DNA of 64,000 bases from Antarcticibacterium flavum (lineage in GTDB: Bacteria > Bacteroidota > Bacteroidia > Flavobacteriales > Flavobacteriaceae): the NCBI RefSeq assembly GCF_006159205.1, contig NZ_CP040812.1, forward strand, positions 1,984,001-2,048,000, read 5' to 3'. The position numbers and the translations under genes are program-made. The notes under the pieces are model-generated. The model had not been told where the DNA came from. It made no database searches and worked only from the letters and a program-made list of their open reading frames with translations. The first letter of the stretch is position 1. Every line of letters begins with the position of its first letter. This document shows positions 49,362 through 59,203 of this stretch, piece by piece.

Positions 49362-50762
49362 TTAAATTTTCTTGGCTTCTTCAGGAATATCCCACATATC
49401 CTCCAGCTCTTCCAGGGTTTTCCCTTTGGTTTCAGGTATGTATTTATAGGTGAAAATGATTATCCCTAAAATGAATACTGAGAAGATAAAATATGGCAGG
49501 GAGCCACTCCAGAAATCGCTTCGGTTCAACTCACTTTCAGCAACCATAGGGAAGGTTTGCGTTACCACGTAATTGGCTGCCCACTGTGCTGCAACGGCAA
49601 TAGACATAGCGATACTCCTCATATTGTTGGGGAACATTTCAGAAAGGATCACCCATACCACAGGACCCATAGACATCGCAAATGAGGCGATGAAAAGTAA
49701 TACCCCAATGAGGGATAGTAGACCTACCGAGTTGCTCATAAGGGTTGCCCCAAGGAGAAGGAATCCTGCCAGCATCCCAACTGCACCTATATAAATAAGC
49801 GGTTTTCTTCCAAATTTATCTACGGTTGCCATTGCCACGAAGGTGAATACAAGGTTGATCCCGGCGAGAAGCACCTGCTGCTGCAGTACATCTTCCTGAC
49901 CGAAGCCAAGGGCACTCTCAAAAATATCGGCTCCGTAATATAACACGGCATTGATACCGGTGAATTGCTGCAGGACAGAAAGGACCGTACCTATAACTAT
50001 TATAGCAAAAACACCCTTCGCAAATATGTTTAGCTTGTTCTTTTGCTTATCGCGGGCTATGGATTTCTCTATTTCTTTGATTTCAAAATCGGCCACCTCT
50101 TTCCCGTGTATCCTCGTGAGCACCTTATAAGCTTCAGAATTAAGCCCTTTGATTGCCAGCCATCGCGGACTTTTAGGCACAAAGAAAAGCAGGACCAGGA
50201 AGAGCGTACTGGGAATGAGCTCGCTCCATAGCATATACCTCCATCCAAATTCAATATTCTCTGCCTCTGTAGCACTGCTACCAATAAAATATGTAACCAG
50301 GAATACCACGAAGAAACCTACTACAATTGCCAGTTGATAATAACTTACAAGAGTACCTCTAATCTTTGCGGGAGCGATCTCTGCGATATAAGTGGGTGCA
50401 TTCATTGATGCTATCCCTATCCCCAGACCACCCAATAACCTAAAGACCACAAGCAGGGAAACAGACTCTGGTAAGAACGCAGGCAAACCAGATCCCCAGG
50501 CTGAAAGTGAAAAAAGCACTGCCGAGATTATTAGGGAGTACTTCCTTCCTATGGCTTTACTTATTGGTCCGGCGACGATAGCACCTGCAAAACAACCCAG
50601 CAGGGCACTACCTACAACCCACCCCTTCATCCCGGGGTCAAGATCAAAATACTGACTAAAATAATATTGCGATCCATTGATAACCCCTGTGTCATAACCA
50701 AATAATAAGCCTCCAAGAGCAGAGACAATGGTGATAAGGATCAAATAAGTTTTATTCTTCAT
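49362..50762 (-). CDS. MFS sugar porter, utilisation-locus transporter
   Basis: 466 residues, 12 membrane helices. Sugar-porter signatures: LFGYDTGVINGS (20-31), GRKYSLI, FRLLGGLGIGIASM, PKSPRWL, QQFTGINAVLYY, VDKFGRKPLI and PETKGKTLEEL near the end. It probably moves glucose across the inner membrane with protons. As the last gene of the minus-strand utilisation operon it imports the monosaccharide released by the GH3 enzyme. Confidence 0.93.
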   Translation of the reverse strand: MKNKTYLILITIVSALGGLLFGYDTGVINGSQYYFSQYFDLDPGMKGWVVGSALLGCFAGAIVAGPISKAIGRKYSLIISAVLFSLSAWGSGLPAFLPESVSLLVVFRLLGGLGIGIASMNAPTYIAEIAPAKIRGTLVSYYQLAIVVGFFVVFLVTYFIGSSATEAENIEFGWRYMLWSELIPSTLFLVLLFFVPKSPRWLAIKGLNSEAYKVLTRIHGKEVADFEIKEIEKSIARDKQKNKLNIFAKGVFAIIVIGTVLSVLQQFTGINAVLYYGADIFESALGFGQEDVLQQQVLLAGINLVFTFVAMATVDKFGRKPLIYIGAVGMLAGFLLLGATLMSNSVGLLSLIGVLLFIASFAMSMGPVVWVILSEMFPNNMRSIAMSIAVAAQWAANYVVTQTFPMVAESELNRSDFWSGSLPYFIFSVFILGIIIFTYKYIPETKGKTLEELEDMWDIPEEAKKI

Positions 50763-50812
50763 AGGTAGGAATTAAGAGAGGCTTAAAACTAATTAAAAAA
50801 TTTGGCAATAAG

Positions 50813-51574
50813 CTACTCCTGCGTCACTTTGATATAATCAACATAGAATTTTACAGGAAATATAGTGTCATCCACCTCCGGGCCGCCAAAGTTCCCTCCC
50901 ACGGCCATGTTGATAAGGAAATAGAAAGGATGGCGAAAGGGGTAATGTTCCTCATCATAAACCTTTGGCGTAAATGTATACACATGCTCCCCATCAATAT
51001 AATATTGAATATCATCTTTTGTCCATACGGTTTTAAAGGTATGATAGCCTTCTTCAATATCCTCGATAAAGGTTTTCTTCGAATTTTCAGTATCCCCGTG
51101 GCTGGCAGGAGTGTGCAGGGAAGAATATATGGTATGCGGCTCCCGCCCAACATATTCCATAAGATCTATCTCTCCTGAAGCTGGCCAGCCCACTTCTCCT
51201 ATATTAGTACCCAGCATCCATACTGCAGGCCAGATACCGTGACCCTGTGGCAATTTCAAACGGGTTTCAATGGTGCCATATTGGAATTCCATTTTATCCT
51301 TCGAATTTATTTTGGCTGAGTAATATTTATCTCCATCCTTCACAGCCGTAATGACCAGCTTGCCATCTTCCACACTTAGATAATCCCGGCTGTAGATTTG
51401 TCGCTCGTTATTTCCCCAGCCACAAAGATTAGGACACCCATCACCCTCTTCGTGATTCCACTTTGTCATATCCAGGCTGTCCCCTTCAAAATTATCTTCA
51501 AACAGTACCTGGGCGGGTGATGTGAGACTCAAACAAAGGGCAAGAGCTGTAAATATTAGATTCCTGTTATTCAT
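50813..51574 (-). CDS. GH16 endo-beta-1,3-glucanase (laminarinase-like)
   Basis: 253 residues: signal peptide (about 1-21), then one GH16 domain. The catalytic motif GEIDLME has the nucleophile Glu 135, the helper Asp 137 and the acid/base Glu 140, preceded by WPAVWMLG. The SPAQ end of the signal lacks a lipobox Cys, so the enzyme is probably periplasmic. It lies 3 bp after the GH3 gene. Confidence 0.93.
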   Translation of the reverse strand: MNNRNLIFTALALCLSLTSPAQVLFEDNFEGDSLDMTKWNHEEGDGCPNLCGWGNNERQIYSRDYLSVEDGKLVITAVKDGDKYYSAKINSKDKMEFQYGTIETRLKLPQGHGIWPAVWMLGTNIGEVGWPASGEIDLMEYVGREPHTIYSSLHTPASHGDTENSKKTFIEDIEEGYHTFKTVWTKDDIQYYIDGEHVYTFTPKVYDEEHYPFRHPFYFLINMAVGGNFGGPEVDDTIFPVKFYVDYIKVTQE

Positions 51575-51577
51575 CTA

Positions 51578-53854
51578 TTATTTTTTTAAAGTAAATGTTG
51601 TTTTCTTTAGGTCCCGTGAGTTTCCTCCCGTCATAACTTCAAATTCCCCTGCTTCTGCTTCCCACTTTTTGTTGGCGCTATAAAACTGAAGCATTGGTTC
51701 CTCAATGGTGAAAGTTACAGTTTTTGACTCTCCCGGCTCCAGGTCCACAAGTTGAAAATCTTTTAATTCCTTAACCGGGCGGGTGGTGCTTGCAACAAGA
51801 TCTCTAATATATAGCTGAACCACTTCTCTTCCTTTTACCTTGCCCGTGTTCTTTAAATTCACCCTCACCTCCAGGTTACCACTTACCGTGATCTCTTTTG
51901 CTGAAAGTTGTGGTTCGCCATATTCAAAGGTAGTATAGCTTAAACCAAACCCAAAAGGATAAAGAGCGTCATTTTTTTCATCGGTATATGCTGAATAGGT
52001 TACATGTTCAGCGCTGTATGGCCTTCCTGTATTCTTTTGATTATAATATAAAGGCTCCTGTCCCACTGCTCTTGGAAATGAAACCGGAAGTTTTCCTGAC
52101 GGATTATAGTTTCCAAAAAGCACATCGGCAATCGCATTTCCGCTTTCTGAACCAAGCTGCCAGGCTACAAGTACTGCCGGTACCTCTTCACTTGCTTTGG
52201 AGATCTCCAGGGGCCTTCCATTGATAAGTACAAGCACAATATTTTCGTTTACTTCACGTATCGCCTTCAGCAATTCCTGTTGCACCCCTGCAAGGCCAAT
52301 ATTCACCTGGCTGCGGCCTTCCCCACTTTGGAAAGCATCTTCTCCAAGGGCCATTACTACTAGATCTGCCTTACGGGCTACCTCAACAGCTTCAGCAAAG
52401 CCAGACGTATCTGTCTTATTGATCTTGAGTGGCATTAAGAAACTGCGCTCCCCCATTCCAAGATCGGCTCCTTTGGCGTAAGTTACATTTACATCCTTAC
52501 CTGCCGCATTGCGAACTCCTTCAAGAACAGATACAGCAGAATTTGCTTCTCCCTGTCCTCTCCAGTTCCCTATCGGGGTGTCCTTATCATCTGCCAGAGG
52601 TCCTATCACTGCTATATTTTTTACAGTTGATGCAAGTGGCAAAACATTATTCTCATTCTTTAAAAGTACAATTGACTTCCTCGCTATATCGCGGGCAACT
52701 TTTCTGTGATCCTCGTAGGAGATGGATTTGATGGTTTCAGGATTAGAATAACGGTAGGGATCTTCAAAAAGTCCCATTTTGAACTTGATACGCAAGATCC
52801 TTTTTACAGAATCATCTATTAGGGATTCATCCAGATTTCCTTCTTCCACAAGTTCCTTTAGCCCCACTTCATAGGCGCCACCTTCCATATCCATATCACT
52901 ACCGGCTTTTAAGGCAATTTCAGCAGCGTGTTTACGATCCCTGGCAAAGCCGTGATCTATCATTTCAGATATCGAAGCCCAGTCTGAAACTATGAATCCG
53001 TCCCAGTTCCAATCTCCTTTTAGCACATCCCGCTGCAGGACCTTATGGCCAGTTGCCGGGGTACCGTCTATGTCATTGAAGGCATTCATCACCGTGGCAA
53101 CTCCCGCATCTGCCGCAGCTTTGAAGGGTGGAAGCAGGGTGTTGTGAAGTTCATTCTCTCCAATGTGCACGGTATTGTAATCACGTCCTGCCTCAGCAAA
53201 ACCGTAACCAACAAAGTGCTTGGCGGTAGCAGCGATGGTATGAGGATTTGCAAGGTCATTCCCCTGGTAACCATTCACCTTGGCCACAGCTACTTTGGAG
53301 GTTAGGTAAGGGTCTTCCCCGCTACCTTCCATGATCCTTCCCCAACGGGCATCCCGCGAAATATCTATCATAGGGGAAAAGGTCCAGTTCACCCCATGAG
53401 CCACAGATTCCAGCGCAGCAATTCGTGCCGACTCCTCTGCAGCTTCCATATCCCAGCTGGCAGTTTCTCCCAGGGGCACCGGGAAAATTGTTTTATACCC
53501 ATGGATAACGTCATACCCAAACATCATTGGGATCTTTAAACGGGAATTTTCCATCACCAGTTTTTGGGCGTGGTTAGTGGCTTCAACAGAAAGTACATTG
53601 AGCATGGAGCCCACACGACCATTCTTGATATTTTCTTCTTTTTGCCGGGCATCCATATTGGAAGCCGGTCCTGTTAAGTCCCAGCTACCATTATATTGTA
53701 CCAGCTGCCCTATCTTCTCCTCCAGGGTCATGAGTGCTAGAACCGAGTCTACTTTTTTCTCTACATCCCTTACAGAACTGGGGATGCGGGAATTTTGTCC
53801 CTGTGCCAGGTTAATACCCAGGGCGAACAGGACGAAGAGGCTTATTTTTTTCAT
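51578..53854 (-). CDS. bglX: GH3 beta-glucosidase
   Basis: 758 residues: signal peptide (about 1-19), N-terminal TIM barrel with KHFVGYG (212-218) and nucleophile Asp 291 in IVSDWAS, the alpha/beta sandwich domain (about 400-620, with LALGEDAFQSGEGRS), and a C-terminal fibronectin-type III-like domain. It removes glucose from the non-reducing end of laminarin oligosaccharides in the periplasm. The symbol follows the periplasmic BglX family. Confidence 0.93.
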   Translation of the reverse strand: MKKISLFVLFALGINLAQGQNSRIPSSVRDVEKKVDSVLALMTLEEKIGQLVQYNGSWDLTGPASNMDARQKEENIKNGRVGSMLNVLSVEATNHAQKLVMENSRLKIPMMFGYDVIHGYKTIFPVPLGETASWDMEAAEESARIAALESVAHGVNWTFSPMIDISRDARWGRIMEGSGEDPYLTSKVAVAKVNGYQGNDLANPHTIAATAKHFVGYGFAEAGRDYNTVHIGENELHNTLLPPFKAAADAGVATVMNAFNDIDGTPATGHKVLQRDVLKGDWNWDGFIVSDWASISEMIDHGFARDRKHAAEIALKAGSDMDMEGGAYEVGLKELVEEGNLDESLIDDSVKRILRIKFKMGLFEDPYRYSNPETIKSISYEDHRKVARDIARKSIVLLKNENNVLPLASTVKNIAVIGPLADDKDTPIGNWRGQGEANSAVSVLEGVRNAAGKDVNVTYAKGADLGMGERSFLMPLKINKTDTSGFAEAVEVARKADLVVMALGEDAFQSGEGRSQVNIGLAGVQQELLKAIREVNENIVLVLINGRPLEISKASEEVPAVLVAWQLGSESGNAIADVLFGNYNPSGKLPVSFPRAVGQEPLYYNQKNTGRPYSAEHVTYSAYTDEKNDALYPFGFGLSYTTFEYGEPQLSAKEITVSGNLEVRVNLKNTGKVKGREVVQLYIRDLVASTTRPVKELKDFQLVDLEPGESKTVTFTIEEPMLQFYSANKKWEAEAGEFEVMTGGNSRDLKKTTFTLKK

Positions 53855-53927
53855 TTTGGTGCGTGTTAAGTTAACCGGAGGGAAAAAACCCTCCGGGGAA
53901 CTACTTCAAACAAAAACTAACATTAAA

Positions 53928-55577
53928 CTATTGGTACACCCTTATGTAATCCACTTCCATAGAGGATTCTTCAAAAGCAGGGTCAATTTCACCGCCAAAG
54001 GTTCCTCCCATGGCTACATTAAGGATTAGAAAGAACTCCTGGTTAAAAGATGACGCAGGATCATTGGCATAGGTATGAACCACCTGGTCGTCTACCAGGA
54101 ATACAATTCTTTCCGGAGACCACTCCATGGTATAAATATGGAAATCTGTGCTTACGCCAGGTACTTCCAGGGAGCCACCATCGGCATTACCGCCGGAACG
54201 CCCGGGATAGTGCAGGGTACCATGGATCACATCCTGTTGGTTTCCTACGTGCTCCATAATATCTATCTCCCCGCTCTCTGGCCAGCCAACTTCTCTAAAG
54301 TTGGAGCCCAGCATCCAGATCGCAGGCCAGGTCCCGGCTCCTTCTGGAAGTTTGGCACGTGCTTCCACACGACCATACTGGAACTGGAAATTATTTTCAG
54401 TTGTGATCCTGGAGGAGGTGTAATTGAATCCATCTCTCTCTTCAGCACGGGCAGTGATCACCAGGTTGCCGTCTTCAATAACTGCATTCTCTGTAGTATA
54501 ATATTGCTGCTCCTGGTTACCCCAGCCAGCCTGACCATTTCCGGTTTCAAAATTCCAGATCTCAGTATCAACGGGACCATCGGTATCAAAATCCTGCTCC
54601 CATAAAAGATCGTTGTAAATAGATGTAAATTCATCTGGCTCTTCTTCTCCCTGGGAAGTTGTGAATTTTAAATACCAGGCAAGACCGGGATCATTACCCA
54701 TTATTGCCCTTACGTGCATAAAGGTAGGAGTGATCTCCAGGATCTCAAAAGAACTTGTGCCTATGTAGTAACTCATAAAGCCACCGCCAGAGATATTTAT
54801 TACCGTTCCCACTGTTTGCTCCTCTGAAAGACCGGAACTCGATGGGGAAAGCGAAACATTATAAGAAGTCGCCGGACTAAAATCGAGACATTCATCTTCA
54901 GATCCAGAGCCACCAAAGTCGGGACCGTAAGAAGCATTGTAGAAAGTTTGCCCCATGTTATCATAGGTATAAACAATATTTTCTCCCTCCAGGCTAAAGG
55001 TAAGCTCATCTGTATAAAAACAAGAGCTTACAGGTGCACCTGCCTTTTCAAAAGGAGCTGCGGCATACCAGATAGGGCTTGAAAAACCTTCTCCAGCAGA
55101 TGGCCCCACTCCCAGGTGGCCGGGTTGTGCTGCTGCCACATACCAGGTCTTGGAACTTCCACCGGTTAATAACTGCTTGGTCTCAGGATCGCTGAAATCG
55201 CTAAAAACAGTTACCGTCGTGGTCGTGTTGGCAGAGATCCCGCCGGTGCCCGAAGCTATAACAGTTATTGTATAATCATTGACCCCGTTCTCATTGAAGT
55301 TATGAGTGGTTCTCCCGCTGTGGGATACCTCCTCAAAACCATCGCCATATATGAACTTATAGGTCATTGCATCATCTGCACTTGCAGTGAATTGTACGGC
55401 ACCACTGCCGTCCCCATAGGGATCCTCAGTCGTGGCTCCTACCACCTCTGCTGTTACGCTAAGGCTGGTAGGATTTTTAAGTTCCCCTATGCTATAATCA
55501 TCTTCGACACAACTCATTGCTCCAAAAACAAGAAGCAGCATGAAGAAGGTTCTTTTTATAATTATTAATTTTTCCAT
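53928..55577 (-). CDS. Surface GH16 laminarinase lipoprotein with PKD domain
   Basis: 549 residues. Lipobox GAMSC with Cys 23 followed by acidic residues suggests surface export. A PKD domain (about 35-126) leads to a middle beta domain (about 130-310, unassigned, perhaps glycan-binding) and a GH16 domain (325-549) with GEIDIME: nucleophile Glu 437, Asp 439, acid/base Glu 442. It should make the first cuts in beta-1,3-glucan outside the cell. Its GH16 domain resembles the smaller periplasmic enzyme of the same operon. Confidence 0.92.
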   Translation of the reverse strand: MEKLIIIKRTFFMLLLVFGAMSCVEDDYSIGELKNPTSLSVTAEVVGATTEDPYGDGSGAVQFTASADDAMTYKFIYGDGFEEVSHSGRTTHNFNENGVNDYTITVIASGTGGISANTTTTVTVFSDFSDPETKQLLTGGSSKTWYVAAAQPGHLGVGPSAGEGFSSPIWYAAAPFEKAGAPVSSCFYTDELTFSLEGENIVYTYDNMGQTFYNASYGPDFGGSGSEDECLDFSPATSYNVSLSPSSSGLSEEQTVGTVINISGGGFMSYYIGTSSFEILEITPTFMHVRAIMGNDPGLAWYLKFTTSQGEEEPDEFTSIYNDLLWEQDFDTDGPVDTEIWNFETGNGQAGWGNQEQQYYTTENAVIEDGNLVITARAEERDGFNYTSSRITTENNFQFQYGRVEARAKLPEGAGTWPAIWMLGSNFREVGWPESGEIDIMEHVGNQQDVIHGTLHYPGRSGGNADGGSLEVPGVSTDFHIYTMEWSPERIVFLVDDQVVHTYANDPASSFNQEFFLILNVAMGGTFGGEIDPAFEESSMEVDYIRVYQ

Positions 55578-55598
55578 TATATGTTGTTTTTGATGCTG

Positions 55599-57710
55599 TT
55601 AATTATGAAATAATATATTGTCAACATAGACAGTTCCTTCGCCAGAAGGGTTTCCGGAAAATATGAGCTGCGAAATATTATTTCTTGTGGTAAGCCCTTC
55701 AAAATCCTCAAGCGGAATATCAAGTCTTACCCACTGTCCCTGTGCAGGATTGGAGATGACGATCTCGTGTTCCACATCATCACCACCGCCATCATATACT
55801 CCATTAGGGCCAAAATCCACCAGTTTGATCCTGAATTCTGTAAGATCTGCTGTCCAGAAGTCTACGTGGAAATGTGTCATATCACCTGCATCAATTTGAG
55901 GATTGGTTGTTTCAATGCCTACAAAATTTAGGTTGCTGTACACTTTAACTTCATTCCCTCCCAGAGACACATCTTCGAGCAGCCCGGCAGACCAGCTGGT
56001 CAACCAGGTATCTACAGGAACATTGGTATATGAATCACTGAACATAGAGATCACATTTGCCTCGTCAAAAGTTGGGGCAGCTGCGGCTGCGGTTGGCTCT
56101 GTTGCACCACCACCACCGGTAGATTCTCCTACTGCGATATCGTCAAAATACATGGTTGCCCCTGTACCAGGATTTCCAAAGTCGTAGAATATGATCACCC
56201 TGTCATAATCGATGTCGCTGCTGAAGGCTTCAAAACTTGTAAGGTCAAAATTCATCACTTCCCACTCATTTGAAGTGGTAGTATTCTGGATCACCTCAAC
56301 AACTACTGAAGGATTTCCATTGGCATCTGGTGCTGAGGCTGAATTCTCCATTTTGAACAGGATTGGCACCCCGGCGGCCGGAGACCAAACTTTCATACTT
56401 ATTGTAGTACTCTCTGTAAAATCTACAGGCTCATCAAGGTTTAAAGAAATACCTGCCCAGGTTTCAGCTCCCGAGGATTTGGTGATCTGGGAAACTTTGG
56501 CACTGTTGTTAAGGCCGCTGGCATCTGGATTATCTATTACTGAACCTCCTGCGCCTCCAAAACCTCCCCAGTTGTAGGCAAGGGTTTCAGATTCAAAGGT
56601 AAGTGGCAATTTTACAAGCTCCAGCCTGGTGGTTCTTATATTATCAAAGTAGTAAGTTTCTCCAGTTCCGGATTCTCCAAAGTTAAAGAAGAGGACAACC
56701 CTTCCATAATCTTGTGAAGCATCAACTCCAGACATATCAAATATTAAAGTTTCCCACTGGTTTTCTACTGTGGTAGTCGCAACCGCTTCCACATTAATGT
56801 TGGCATCTCCAAGATTTTCAATCTTGAATATCACATCAGCTCCCGCAACAGGAGACCAAACATCAACGGCGATATATTGATTTGTTGAGAAATCTATAGG
56901 TTCATCAAGGGCAATGGTAGTACCTGCCCACACTTCACTTCCGGCAGGCTTGGTATATGATGCTACTCTTGCACTGGTATTGATCCCGCTAGGATCTGGA
57001 TTATCTATTATTGGTACTCCTGCACCTTCGCCTCCACCAAAATTATTGAAGGTATAGTTAAGAGTTGAAGATTCAAAGTCTATTGGCAGGTATAAAGGAT
57101 CTGTGATCATCACCTCGGTTACCACCTCTGTTGTCGCAGCTCCTCCACTTAAGGCAACTACTCTTACGCTGTAAGTACCTATAGAAGAATAGGTATAGGA
57201 AACGGTTTCCCCCGGCATTAACAGCGCTGGTTCCTCTTCCTCATCCTCTCCAAAATACACCTCATACATAGCAGCATTTTGTGCAGTTGCAGCAACACTT
57301 ATAGTGTAATTGTCTACAGGATCACGAATGATATCCACTTCAAGATTTTCTGGTGCCAGGAAAGAAACGGTTAAAGGCTGTATTCCGGTTGCCGTTTTTC
57401 CATTCACATTGATCCCTGTGATTCCAACTTCGTATTGTCCTTCTTCATAAACATGGGTTACTTTTTCCCCTACCTTTACTTCTTCAGCAACCGGGGAACC
57501 ATCTCCAAAATCCACTTCAAAAAGAACCGCACCTTCTCCCGTTGGGATTATGGTGACCATTCCACTATTGTCCTGCGTTATTTGGAAAGTTGCTCCCAGG
57601 TTGGATGGTGCCTGCAGGCTGTTAAGATCCAGGTGGTCATCGTCCTTATCACAGCCTGTAACTGCTATGACGAAAAGCACCGAAAAGAGTATTTTAAAAT
57701 ATTTTTTCAT
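55599..57710 (-). CDS. Surface glycan-binding lipoprotein with PKD and repeated beta domains
   Basis: 703 residues. Lipobox VTGC (Cys 20) followed by DKDDD suggests outer-membrane surface location. Two PKD-like domains (about 30-200) precede two similar domains of about 165 residues, starting LPIDFESSTLNYTFNNFGGG (near 207) and LPLTFESETLAYNWGGFGGA (near 372), and a third, diverged domain from about 550. Located directly after susD, it occupies the SusE/SusF position and probably binds laminarin. The repeats are carbohydrate-binding-module-like by appearance only. Confidence 0.8.
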   Translation of the reverse strand: MKKYFKILFSVLFVIAVTGCDKDDDHLDLNSLQAPSNLGATFQITQDNSGMVTIIPTGEGAVLFEVDFGDGSPVAEEVKVGEKVTHVYEEGQYEVGITGINVNGKTATGIQPLTVSFLAPENLEVDIIRDPVDNYTISVAATAQNAAMYEVYFGEDEEEEPALLMPGETVSYTYSSIGTYSVRVVALSGGAATTEVVTEVMITDPLYLPIDFESSTLNYTFNNFGGGEGAGVPIIDNPDPSGINTSARVASYTKPAGSEVWAGTTIALDEPIDFSTNQYIAVDVWSPVAGADVIFKIENLGDANINVEAVATTTVENQWETLIFDMSGVDASQDYGRVVLFFNFGESGTGETYYFDNIRTTRLELVKLPLTFESETLAYNWGGFGGAGGSVIDNPDASGLNNSAKVSQITKSSGAETWAGISLNLDEPVDFTESTTISMKVWSPAAGVPILFKMENSASAPDANGNPSVVVEVIQNTTTSNEWEVMNFDLTSFEAFSSDIDYDRVIIFYDFGNPGTGATMYFDDIAVGESTGGGGATEPTAAAAAPTFDEANVISMFSDSYTNVPVDTWLTSWSAGLLEDVSLGGNEVKVYSNLNFVGIETTNPQIDAGDMTHFHVDFWTADLTEFRIKLVDFGPNGVYDGGGDDVEHEIVISNPAQGQWVRLDIPLEDFEGLTTRNNISQLIFSGNPSGEGTVYVDNILFHN

Positions 57711-57728
57711 TTTTCTCTATTTTAGATT

Positions 57729-59192
57729 TTAGTAACCAGGATTTTGGCTCCAGTTCCCTTGTGAGAATTCTATTTCTTCCAATGGAATAGGAAATACTTC
57801 GTTTTTACCCGCGGTAAATCCGTCGATGGCTTGTGCAGCTCTACCTGTACGTACCAGGTCAAAGAAACGATGTCCTTCCCCTACAAGTTCCAGTCTTCTC
57901 TCTCTGTAAATAGCCTCGGTTAAATTATTTCCTGAAACCTCTACAGCATCCAGGCCTGCTCTTTCCCTTACCATATTGAGATAAGTTCTTGCTCGGGTGT
58001 CATTGATCCCGCCGCGGTTCAAAGCTTCAGCCGCCATAAGAAGCACATCTGCATAGCGTATAGCCCTGTAGTTATTCGGCTGGGTTAAATTAGCATCTCC
58101 CATATTGTCGTTTTGACGTGGAAGGTATTTGCGGTTGAAATATCCTGTGTGTTTATAACCTTCAGCATAAGTAGCTCCGGTTTGTGCGGCCCAGGCTTCA
58201 ATATCAAGGATTGAATAATCCCTTCTTATATCATCTTCTGTAAACAAATTGTAAACCTCCTCTACCGGCACGTTAAAACTAAAGCCCGATTCAAAAAGAG
58301 GGCCTGTATAATTCCTGATGCCCTGGAATCCTACAGCCACATTTCCTTCGCTACACTGCAAGCAGCCAAAACCTGCTCCCTGTTCCCCTGTATATTGAAC
58401 TTCAAAAACAGATTCCTCGTTATTCTCTCCCTCATATTCAAAAAGAGTAGCGAAGTTTGAAAGAGCGTAAGGCCCATTGTTTATAAGTGTTGTAAGTACA
58501 GTGGCGCTCTGGTCAAATTTATCCTGGTATAGATACACTTTTCCAAGAAGGGCCTGGGCAGCACCTTTTGTTGCCCGGCCTGTTTGTGGTGCGGTATATT
58601 CCAGATTATCTACGGCAAACTGTAGGTCACTCTCAATTTGAGCATACACTTCTTCTCTTGATGCACGTGGTACGGTCTTTTCATCCCCAAGCACAAAACG
58701 CTCATCCCCTTTAAGCGGGATAGGTCCAAACCATTTAAGAAGTTCGAAGGTGAAATATGCCCGCAGGAAACGTGTTTCTGCAATGATCATATCCTTCCCG
58801 TCAAAATCTGTCTTATCTTCAAATTCCAGGATGTAATTGGCACGTTGTACTCCTGCAAAGTTCCAGTCCCACACATCATCCAGGTTATCATTTACAGGGG
58901 TATGTGTCATCTCGTCTACCTGTTGAAAGCCTATAACATCTGTAGCACTTTCACCCCCGCTAAGGGTATTATCTGAAGCTATCTCACCCAGCAGGACGTT
59001 CACGTAGGTGGATTGGAGAATGTCATAAACTCCTACCAGCGCATTGTAATAATCTGTTTCAGAATTGAAATAATTCTCTGAGTCGATATTATATTCTTCT
59101 GTTTTTTCAAGATAATCCTCGCTACAGCTTACCCCACTTATAAGGACAAGCGATAAAAGAAGATATTTGAATTTCAAACTATATCTTTTCAT
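57729..59192 (-). CDS. susD: SusD/RagB family nutrient-binding lipoprotein
   Basis: 487 residues. Lipobox SGVSC (Cys 23). SusD architecture: TPR-like helices with TRFLRAYFTFELLKWFGPIP and SREEVYAQIESDLQFAVDNL, and the C-terminal RYADVLLMAAEALNRGG and RERRLELVGEGHRFFDLVR. It forms the lid of the SusC channel and binds oligosaccharide. It lies 11 bp after susC. Confidence 0.97.
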   Translation of the reverse strand: MKRYSLKFKYLLLSLVLISGVSCSEDYLEKTEEYNIDSENYFNSETDYYNALVGVYDILQSTYVNVLLGEIASDNTLSGGESATDVIGFQQVDEMTHTPVNDNLDDVWDWNFAGVQRANYILEFEDKTDFDGKDMIIAETRFLRAYFTFELLKWFGPIPLKGDERFVLGDEKTVPRASREEVYAQIESDLQFAVDNLEYTAPQTGRATKGAAQALLGKVYLYQDKFDQSATVLTTLINNGPYALSNFATLFEYEGENNEESVFEVQYTGEQGAGFGCLQCSEGNVAVGFQGIRNYTGPLFESGFSFNVPVEEVYNLFTEDDIRRDYSILDIEAWAAQTGATYAEGYKHTGYFNRKYLPRQNDNMGDANLTQPNNYRAIRYADVLLMAAEALNRGGINDTRARTYLNMVRERAGLDAVEVSGNNLTEAIYRERRLELVGEGHRFFDLVRTGRAAQAIDGFTAGKNEVFPIPLEEIEFSQGNWSQNPGY

Positions 59193-59203
59193 GTTGCAGT
59201 TTT